Source: Acidobacteriota bacterium
Lineage (GTDB): Bacteria; Acidobacteriota; Thermoanaerobaculia; Multivoradales; J023
Direction: 5' to 3'
Assembly: GCA_029263395.1 (NCBI GenBank)
Contig: JAJCXO010000070.1
Coordinates: forward strand, 1-39,867
DNA: 39,867 nt
A model generated the notes under the pieces. It was not told the DNA's origin, made no database searches, and was given only the letters and a program-made list of their open reading frames with translations. Numbering within the stretch: position 1 is the first letter of the stretch; every line of letters begins with the position of its first letter. The position numbers and the translations under genes were made by a program. Positions 34,922-39,867 of this stretch are shown here, piece after piece.

Positions 34922-35761
34922 TTAGGCCATCACTGCGACCATATGCAGGATCTTCGAACCCAGGCTTTCGTCACCTTTGATCTGTAAGCGGTGTCGCGCT
35001 GTGTCGGCATCGATACCCTTGGTGAACAAGCGCCAGGCAGTATCTTGATCGAGGGTGGTGTGGGCCAGACCGGTAGCGCTCACACCATGGAAGAGCTGCC
35101 AAGCACCTTCTGTTCTGACCAACGACCAGTCGCCTCCCGCCTCGCCTTTGATCGTGACGGTGAGACTCGCTCCTTCGTCGGCCGAGGTCTCTCGATAGAC
35201 GTGGGGTAAGGCCCGCATGAAGGTGTCGAGGACCGGGTACAACCATTCGCGCGAGGTCAAACCCGGCCGCCCGACGGCGTCGCGAATCTGTTGCTGATGG
35301 AGCCACTTTTCGGTGTACTCCCGGGCAATGTCAAACCAGTTGAGCGAGCTTTGGTCCCCGGCCCAGGCTACCGGAAACAAGGCGGTTCCCTCGGGGGCCA
35401 ACGATTCCAATAGCTCGCAAACTTTGGGCCCGATGAAGGCCAGCAGTTCGGTCAACAGGATCGGGCTGATCCGTTGAGCTGACCGTACCCAGTCGGCATT
35501 CAATTGATTCAAGAAGCCGACCAGATCTTGATAACTTTCGATTGGCGTCTCGGGAGCCAGCGGCACCAAACCATCACGCTGAAACGACAGGCGCCGGATA
35601 TCGGTATCGAGCAAGTGGGCCGCGATGTCCTTCACCGACCACAATGCGCAAGCGGTCGGTCGTGACCAGTCGTCGGCGTCGAGGCTGCGTAGCAACGCGA
35701 CTAGCTCGGGGCCGAGTCGAGAGAACAACGGTAGAGTATCGAGGGGTTGGACGGGCTTCAT
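34922..35761 (-). CDS. DinB / mycothiol-maleylpyruvate-isomerase-like protein
   Basis: About 279 residues, with an N-terminal four-helix DinB/MDMPI-type domain: W-S-V-K-D-I-A-A-H49-L-L-D, and later R-E-Y-T-E151-K-W-L-H155. The triad H49, E151, H155 has the spacing of the metal ligands in the family. The C-terminal part is a separate domain of about 100 residues (SLTVTIKGEAGGDW). Members are metal-dependent thiol transferases or proteins of unknown role; the reaction here is unknown. The open frame runs back to 35923, but ATG 35761 fits the family start and has GTAGGT upstream; the extra 54 residues would be encoded partly by a tandem repeat and are probably leader sequence. It is a single gene, with a promoter-like element at 35934. 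Confidence 0.75.
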   Translation of the reverse strand: MKPVQPLDTLPLFSRLGPELVALLRSLDADDWSRPTACALWSVKDIAAHLLDTDIRRLSFQRDGLVPLAPETPIESYQDLVGFLNQLNADWVRSAQRISPILLTELLAFIGPKVCELLESLAPEGTALFPVAWAGDQSSLNWFDIAREYTEKWLHQQQIRDAVGRPGLTSREWLYPVLDTFMRALPHVYRETSADEGASLTVTIKGEAGGDWSLVRTEGAWQLFHGVSATGLAHTTLDQDTAWRLFTKGIDADTARHRLQIKGDESLGSKILHMVAVMA

Positions 35762-35894
35762 GGTGCAGTACCTACGGACAGGGTTGGTGATTTGCTGTCG
35801 TGCTCGAGCGGTGGAGTGGTTTTGCGCCTCCAAACATGCAATGAAGCCAATTGAGGTCAACCCGGTTGTTCTCGAGTCGTTGTTGGGCTCGACG

Positions 35895-35939
35895 TTCGAA
35901 TGTGGCACGTTCGAATGCGGCACAATAGAGCAATTATAG
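35895..35939 (-). promoter_or_regulatory. Candidate promoter with tandem 15-bp operator-like repeat
   Basis: On the minus strand, TATAAT (35934-35939) is followed by two adjacent 15-mers (35910-35924 and 35895-35909; GTGCCGCATTCGAAC and a copy with one change). Each holds the palindrome TTCGAA. The repeats would start at about the transcription start, a usual place for a repressor site. No good -35 is visible. The leader to ATG 35761 is about 165 bases. Confidence 0.45.
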
Positions 35940-36009
35940 CGTGTTGACGTACTGCCTTTGAGTTTGGACCAGTGTCCCTCGTCGTGAGCTTCCCTGGTTC
36001 CTTGAGCGC

Positions 36010-36037
36010 AAAAAAGGCGGGTCCGAAGACCCGCCCG
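36010..36037 (-). terminator. Intrinsic terminator with UUCG loop
   Basis: On the minus strand, GGCGGGTC, loop TTCG, GACCCGCC, then six T. An 8-bp GC-rich perfect stem with a tetraloop and T-tract, 55 bases past the stop of the 36092-36907 gene. Confidence 0.9.
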
Positions 36038-36091
36038 CGTTAATAATGAATTCGCGGTTGCGTCACTCAGCAGTGAGGCGCCCGCTGGTGG

Positions 36092-36907
36092 TTACGGTAC
36101 GGTTGACGGCTCGACACCGGGAATGGTGTCGGGCTCGGCGTCCGGGGGTGGCGACTGAGTGTCATCGGTCAACGTGTCGTCGCTCGGCGTTTGCCGCTTT
36201 GGACGCAGCGCGAGCCGGATTCGCTTCGCCAGGTCGGGCCGACGAGCGAGCAGGTAGAAGCCCGAGATGATGCGGCTGCTAGCCACGATCAGTTGATCAT
36301 GGTCGGTCATCGCATCTTGCTTCGTTTGCAGGCTCGTGATTGCAGACCGACTTTGCCGCTCGACTGCCTTGATGGCCGCCTCGAGACGGGTCACCAGCGG
36401 TTCGAGCTCGTCGGCGAGCGTCTGAGAGTCGATGACGACGGACGCTGTTGATGCCGTAGGTAGCCGCAGATCTGGAGACCGTAGGCGACTCAGCGTATGT
36501 TCGGCTTGACGCCACAGGAGCTCCGGTTGACGACCGGTATCACCCTCGATAGCGACGATTTCGACCGCCCGCTCGAGACCGAAGAGGCCCTGCGCGATAC
36601 GACGGGTCTCGATCAGCTTTTGGCGCACCGCCTCCACCAAGTTGTCGCGCTCCATACGGGGCGCGATGTGGCTGGTGAGCTCATCGAAATGAGCCTTGTC
36701 GGCGGCAACCATCTGCTCGAAGCTCGTCTCGATCATCCTGCTGAGCACACGCTGTAGCAAGGAAAAGTCGAAGAGAACCTCGCCTTCCTGGAGGAAGGAA
36801 CCGGTACGTTCGCCGATTTCTGGCGCGACAAATCCGCTGAAGCTATCTAAAGCCGAGAGGATCGTTTTAGCCAAACGTTGACGAAGGACTACGAGTCTGG
36901 ATGCCAT
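36092..36907 (-). CDS. Helical protein of unknown function
   Basis: A 271-residue protein that I do not recognise. It looks almost wholly alpha-helical, with many Leu/Arg/Glu heptad-like stretches (about 1-240), and ends in a Pro/Asp/Thr-rich tail of about 30 residues. There is no signal peptide and no membrane segment. The start at ATG 36907 is set by AAGGAGGTGATATCC directly upstream; the open frame extends to 37048 but without support. It has its own terminator and is divergent from the sigma-like gene at 37104. The strong ribosome binding site and terminator suggest high expression; a structural, gas-vesicle/encapsulin-like accessory or nucleoid-associated role could be imagined, but nothing in the sequence shows one. 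Confidence 0.75.
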   Translation of the reverse strand: MASRLVVLRQRLAKTILSALDSFSGFVAPEIGERTGSFLQEGEVLFDFSLLQRVLSRMIETSFEQMVAADKAHFDELTSHIAPRMERDNLVEAVRQKLIETRRIAQGLFGLERAVEIVAIEGDTGRQPELLWRQAEHTLSRLRSPDLRLPTASTASVVIDSQTLADELEPLVTRLEAAIKAVERQSRSAITSLQTKQDAMTDHDQLIVASSRIISGFYLLARRPDLAKRIRLALRPKRQTPSDDTLTDDTQSPPPDAEPDTIPGVEPSTVP

Positions 36908-36908
36908 G

Positions 36909-36923
36909 GATATCACCTCCTTT
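36909..36923 (-). promoter_or_regulatory. Near-perfect Shine-Dalgarno sequence
   Basis: AAGGAGGTGATATCC precedes the ATG at 36907. AAGGAGGTGAT is fully complementary to the usual 16S rRNA 3' end over 11 bases, far longer than at any other start in this window. Two small hairpins (ACTCG/CGAGT, and GCGGGA/TCCCGC near 36998-37014) lie further upstream in the same leader. Confidence 0.85.
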
Positions 36924-37103
36924 TGAGTCAAACTTCGGAGAGTCGTTGAGCCTCGTGTGGCAGGTTTCGATGCTGCCCTCGAGGCGACTCGACCGAGTGC
37001 GGGAGTGTCCCGCTTGTTTCCAATACTCATCAGATGGAGAAAATACACAGGTTAAGATGAATTGATTCTGTTAGGGGGCGTGATTTTCTTTATAGTAGAT
37101 CCC

Positions 37104-37799
37104 ATGAACTTCTCGATGCAGCGTCGCCTCGAAGCTGGGGACTCAGGTAACGACCGTGTCAATGTGGGTAGCAGTGATGTGGGTAGCGGTGATGTCGGTC
37201 GCATTGATGTGAGCAGCAGCGCGGTCCACAACCGTGCTGAAGTCGAATATGCGGTGCGGACCCTCGGCGACGAGGACACTGTCCGGTTGCGAGCAACAGC
37301 AGTCCACTTGATCCGCGGCTTCTACATCGATCGTGTACAGCGCGACCACGACGACCTACTCTCCGAAGCGCTCAGCCGCCTATTGTCGGGCGAGCGTAGT
37401 TGGCGACAAGGGGTCGACCTCGTTTACCAGCTGATTCAGATCATGCGCAGCATCGCCAGCGATTGGCGTCGACGGGTTGTTTTTCGATCCGAGCAAGGAA
37501 TGTTAGAGCGGCGGGAGGCAGATCTACCTTGGCAGCCCGATGACAGCACCAACCCATTCCAACGGGCGCGAGCCACGGAGTCCACGCCTGAGGCGTCGAG
37601 GATCGCGACCGTGGAAGTCGAGCGGATCAAACGGAGACTCGAGTCCGATCGGGAGGCGATTGCGGTCATCGCCGGTCTGGAGAAGGGGCTGTCAGGCGCC
37701 GAGATCCAGCAACAAACCGGCATGTCGAAGCGCCAGTGGTTGACCACCATGCAACGGATTCGGCGCAAGGTGCGCCGTTGGCGGCATGATGATGATTGA
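37104..37799 (+). CDS. Sigma-factor-like DNA-binding regulator
   Basis: About 231 residues from ATG 37104. The N-terminal 20-40 are low-complexity (V-G-S-S-D repeats). Residues about 55-110 resemble sigma region 2 helices (HLIRGFYIDRVQRDHDDLLSEALSRLL, then YQLIQIMRSIASDWRRR). The C-terminus has a helix-turn-helix of region-4 type (LSGAEIQQQTGMSKRQWLTTMQRIRRKVRRW). I call it sigma-like with moderate confidence; it could be a divergent ECF factor or a phage- or element-type sigma-like activator. A TTG at 37062 opens the frame earlier, but a TATAGT element at 37091-37096 lies inside that extension and would place the transcription start at the ATG, giving a leaderless message. It is divergent from the strongly expressed 36907 gene. 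A hairpin (GAGCCCC/GGGGCTC) overlaps the stop codon. Confidence 0.65.
   Translation: MNFSMQRRLEAGDSGNDRVNVGSSDVGSGDVGRIDVSSSAVHNRAEVEYAVRTLGDEDTVRLRATAVHLIRGFYIDRVQRDHDDLLSEALSRLLSGERSWRQGVDLVYQLIQIMRSIASDWRRRVVFRSEQGMLERREADLPWQPDDSTNPFQRARATESTPEASRIATVEVERIKRRLESDREAIAVIAGLEKGLSGAEIQQQTGMSKRQWLTTMQRIRRKVRRWRHDDD
37164..37223 (+). repeat. Four 15-bp tandem repeats in the sigma-like gene
   Basis: Units at 37164, 37179, 37194 and 37209 (GTGGGTAGCAGTGAT and variants) encode V-G-S-S-D, V-G-S-G-D, V-G-R-I-D and V-S-S-S-A, in frame and therefore tolerant of copy-number change. Confidence 0.85.
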
Positions 37800-38001
37800 G
37801 CCCCGCAACGCTCGGGGGCTCGGCAGCAACTAGAATTCCCTCGCGGGAGTGGCTTCGGATGGGGGTCGATTCACTGGCTCGGAGCGTCGCGTGCGGGAGA
37901 GCGCCGAGACTGCTGATGAGCGGCTATAGCTCCCGTTGCTGCTCGTGATCTGCACGGCGTGGCGTCGGCAAGGTAAAGAAGGCTGCTAGAAAGCCGTGGC
38001 T

Positions 38002-38206
38002 AACATCACACTCTAGTTGCCTGCAGGCGTGAGATAAATAGAAACATCACGGGTGCAGAGCCTGCGACCGTGATGTTTTTCTCAACATCACGGTCGCGGG
38101 TAACTAGAGTGTGATGTTTCTCTGAATGTCACGTCCGCAGGACCTGCGGCCGTGATGTTCGTTCAGAGTTGCCGTTCGCAGGTCTTTCGGCCGTGAGGTA
38201 GTTTTG
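38002..38206. repeat. Array of five 41-bp hairpin repeats
   Basis: Units begin at 38002, 38043, 38084, 38125 and 38166: an exact 41-bp period. Each unit has a left arm AACATCAC(GG), a variable 15-20-base centre and a right arm (CC)GTGATGTT; the right-arm GTGA occurs at the same offset in all five. Units 2 and 4 have a second inner stem (GCAG/CTGC; CCGCAG/CTGCGG); unit 5 is degenerate. Arms of neighbouring units can also pair, and AACATCACACTCTAGTT at 38002 pairs with its perfect complement at 38102-38118. There are no unique spacers, so this is not CRISPR. It lies in the 37800-38457 stretch, which holds no gene that I can support. Confidence 0.85.
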
Positions 38207-38240
38207 GACATCGGAGTGACAGGTAGCGATCGACGGTTTT

Positions 38241-38328
38241 CGTGTGTCGGGTCACGCCTTCTGGGGGCCTGCTCGGAACCTCGGAACCTGCTCGCCGGGG
38301 ATCGAACCCACCGCGGGACCGACACACG
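38241..38328. repeat. 10-bp inverted repeat enclosing 68 bases
   Basis: CGTGTGTCGG (38241-38250) is complementary to CCGACACACG (38319-38328). The enclosed part has two copies of CCTGCTCG and a tRNA T-arm-like GGTTCGATCCCC on the minus strand, but no tRNA can be folded. Confidence 0.5.
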
Positions 38329-38457
38329 GCGAATGAGAACCTCGTCGCTCCCGGTCTTCTCGGAGAAGAGTACCGGTTCGGGTGAGTAAGCTCGGGGCGG
38401 CGCCGCTGCGGCCGAGGATCTCGAGCCGGTCGGCGCAGTTGCTCATTCCGGCGTACT

Positions 38458-39867
38458 TCATGGGATCGAGACGATCGCTTGCAAGGATTCTAGATAGTGC
38501 TGCAACGATCCGCCGTGCTGCTGCAGCCTCGCGGCGAGCGCTTCCGGCTCGTGGGGTAGGTTCTCGCAGATCTGGCGAGAACCTCGCTGAGAGTACGCAA
38601 TAGCCCAAGGAGGGCCGAGATGGGGCACGGTTGTCTCGGTCCGGGGTACTGCTGTCTCGCTCTGCTGAAATGGGATTGATGATGTGGGCTCTAGCGTCGG
38701 GTCATGGATCAACACGGCATTGTGACCGGCTTGCAAGGCGGAAGTCGCCTGCTGCAAAACCTCCTGGAGCCATGTCAGTTGTGCGATCCTGGCGTCGATC
38801 AATAGCACCGTGTCGAAACCTAGATTCAGGGCTCGTTCGACGAGACGCCGGTGATTCAGGGCCGTGCGCAGCTCGGGGGGCGCAACCACATCCGTCGCGG
38901 GCTCGTGGTAGCGCAGCAGCTTGGTGAGACCCGTCTCTTTGCAGGTGGCGGAGAAGCGTCGCTGTATCCCGTCGCGACTGAAGTCGACGTCGTCCGCGTC
39001 GTCGAGCCCGATGGCATAAATGCCGTCGAACGCCCACCATGGGTTTGCCATTTCGGCTCTGGTCTCGGCCTCGGCGTGCTGGTAGACCTGGTCGCCGACG
39101 AACGAGCGAAAATGAGCCTCGAGGTCGTCGGTCGCCAGACCGAGCTCCTGATGCCCGATCAGATAGTTGCGAATTCGGTCTTCCCAGGTGTTGCCGAAGG
39201 GGACGCCGCCGGGGCGTTGGAAGCGGTGCAGCCAGCGTAGAAAGGGTAAACAGAGGACGTGTCCGCCGCGCTGTCGAAACTTCTCGTGTAAGTAGCCTTC
39301 TTCGCCGCCGAAGCCGCGAAAACGTGGATTCAAGCCCGGCCAGGCTCGGGCGTGACAGGCGAAGAGGCCGAGTCCCTGCATCGGGATCTCGAACGGAGGT
39401 GCTTCGGTGTCCAATCCACGAGTGTCGGTGGCCCAGACCCCATACATGCCTGCGGACCACACCGGATCGAAGTGGGTCGACAGTGAACGATGATCGTCAT
39501 AAAGCAGTGGGCCTTGGATCAAATCAAGGCAGTCTGGCCGTGCTTCGAAGTACTCCACCAAGCGGAGCAAGGCGCCCGGCGGTAACAACACGTGGGAGTC
39601 GATGCAGAGCACAGTCGGAGCTCGCGCCTCACGGAAGATGACATCTCGCACCGCGGTGCTGCGGATCTCGGTGAAGGCGAGATAACGGGCGCCTGGCACG
39701 GCTTCCGCCAGGCTCTGCAGGGCGCTCGCCGCCGGTCCTTCAGGGTGGTTGTCGACGACCAGGATTTCGAGGCTGGCCGCAATCTCCGGGTGGTTGAGCA
39801 CCAGGGATTGAACGGTGAAGAAGACACCGTCATAGTCGTCGTAGGTCGCCATGCCGACGGTCAGCCG
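38458..39867 (-). CDS. Glycosyltransferase family 2-like protein, N-terminus cut by window edge
   Basis: 469 visible codons, open to the right edge. The frame continues upstream of ATG 39852 with LTVG, the usual GT2 strand before MATYDDYDGV, so the true start is outside. The GT-A part shows L-E-I-L-V-V-D-N, A-P-T-V-L-C-I-D-S-H (metal-binding DxD-like site), GLGLFACHARAW, FRGFGGEEGYLHEKFRQRG and WLHRF. A second domain from about residue 250 (WWAFDGIYAIGLDDADDVDFSRDGIQRRF) resembles a GT25-like start, INLD..R..R; this is weak similarity. It probably transfers sugars in envelope or glycan assembly; donor and acceptor are unknown. The 38252-38457 stretch downstream has a short open frame (70 codons) that overlaps the stop as ATGA; I do not trust it. 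Confidence 0.8.
   Translation of the reverse strand, partial: RLTVGMATYDDYDGVFFTVQSLVLNHPEIAASLEILVVDNHPEGPAASALQSLAEAVPGARYLAFTEIRSTAVRDVIFREARAPTVLCIDSHVLLPPGALLRLVEYFEARPDCLDLIQGPLLYDDHRSLSTHFDPVWSAGMYGVWATDTRGLDTEAPPFEIPMQGLGLFACHARAWPGLNPRFRGFGGEEGYLHEKFRQRGGHVLCLPFLRWLHRFQRPGGVPFGNTWEDRIRNYLIGHQELGLATDDLEAHFRSFVGDQVYQHAEAETRAEMANPWWAFDGIYAIGLDDADDVDFSRDGIQRRFSATCKETGLTKLLRYHEPATDVVAPPELRTALNHRRLVERALNLGFDTVLLIDARIAQLTWLQEVLQQATSALQAGHNAVLIHDPTLEPTSSIPFQQSETAVPRTETTVPHLGPPWAIAYSQRGSRQICENLPHEPEALAARLQQHGGSLQHYLESLQAIVSIP

Noticed and set aside
35762-35923. 54-residue N-terminal extension of the DinB-like protein
   Set aside because: The first codons lie within the tandem 15-mer next to TATAAT, and the family start with a ribosome binding site is at 35761.
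38002-38206. CRISPR array
   Set aside because: Whole units are related to one another, there are no unique spacers, and no cas gene is in the window.
38280-38340. Possible tRNA on the minus strand (GGTTCGATCCCC)
   Set aside because: The T-stem has a mismatch and no acceptor, D-arm or anticodon arm could be paired upstream; no CCA end.
38252-38461. Open frame of 70 codons starting in an ATGA overlap with the glycosyltransferase stop
   Set aside because: No ribosome binding site, no recognisable protein, and the region carries an inverted repeat that better explains its sequence.

Overview
This 39.9 kb window is high-GC bacterial chromosome (roughly 60% GC by eye). It contains no rRNA, tRNA, transposase or integrase that I can recognise. 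The mix points to a Gram-negative, secretion-rich bacterium: many lipoproteins and secreted proteins, propeller-type hybrid histidine kinases, long chains of carboxypeptidase-regulatory-like beta-sandwich units, and a GlnRS of the bacterial glnS type. Acidobacteriota (Thermoanaerobaculia-like) is my best guess. That guess rests on gene content only and is not firm.

Left part (1-7.8 kb, all minus strand): a partial glnS, then a Septu-like candidate anti-phage module. The module is a 793-residue fusion of an HNH (PtuB-like) domain to a PtuA-like AAA ATPase, followed by a separate PtuB-like HNH protein. The fused HNH has lost the catalytic His of its D-I-E-H-F motif (it reads D-I-E-L-F), while the separate protein keeps it. 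Upstream, with only one base between, lies a gene for an exported seven-repeat NHL-like propeller protein. Beyond that come a terminator, a complex inverted-repeat region and a Cys-rich exported protein of unknown function.

Middle (8-21 kb): a membrane-anchored SGNH hydrolase; two overlapping paralogous substrate-binding lipoproteins with no permease or ATPase beside them; a 1564-residue exported-propeller/histidine kinase/receiver/SpoIIE-type phosphatase protein; a second hybrid kinase with two receivers; and a DUF885 metallopeptidase-like lipoprotein.

21-33 kb: two paralogous exported proteins of about 1380 residues, each with about 13 Cna-B/carboxypeptidase-regulatory-like units. They flank an exported subtilisin-family protease with P-domain and PKD-like domains.

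Right part (33-39.9 kb): a DarT/DarG ssDNA ADP-ribosylation toxin-antitoxin pair, a DinB/mycothiol-MPI-like protein, an unrecognised helical protein with an exceptionally strong ribosome binding site and a textbook terminator, a divergent sigma-like regulator, and a gene-poor stretch with an exact 41-bp-period array of five hairpin units. It ends in a partial two-domain glycosyltransferase.

Short tandem repeats of 14-18 bp recur in and between genes, at 2569, 10921, 12061, 35895 and 37164. They look like a general habit of this genome. The two points most worth follow-up are the Septu-like operon with a pseudo-nuclease domain and the 41-bp hairpin array.
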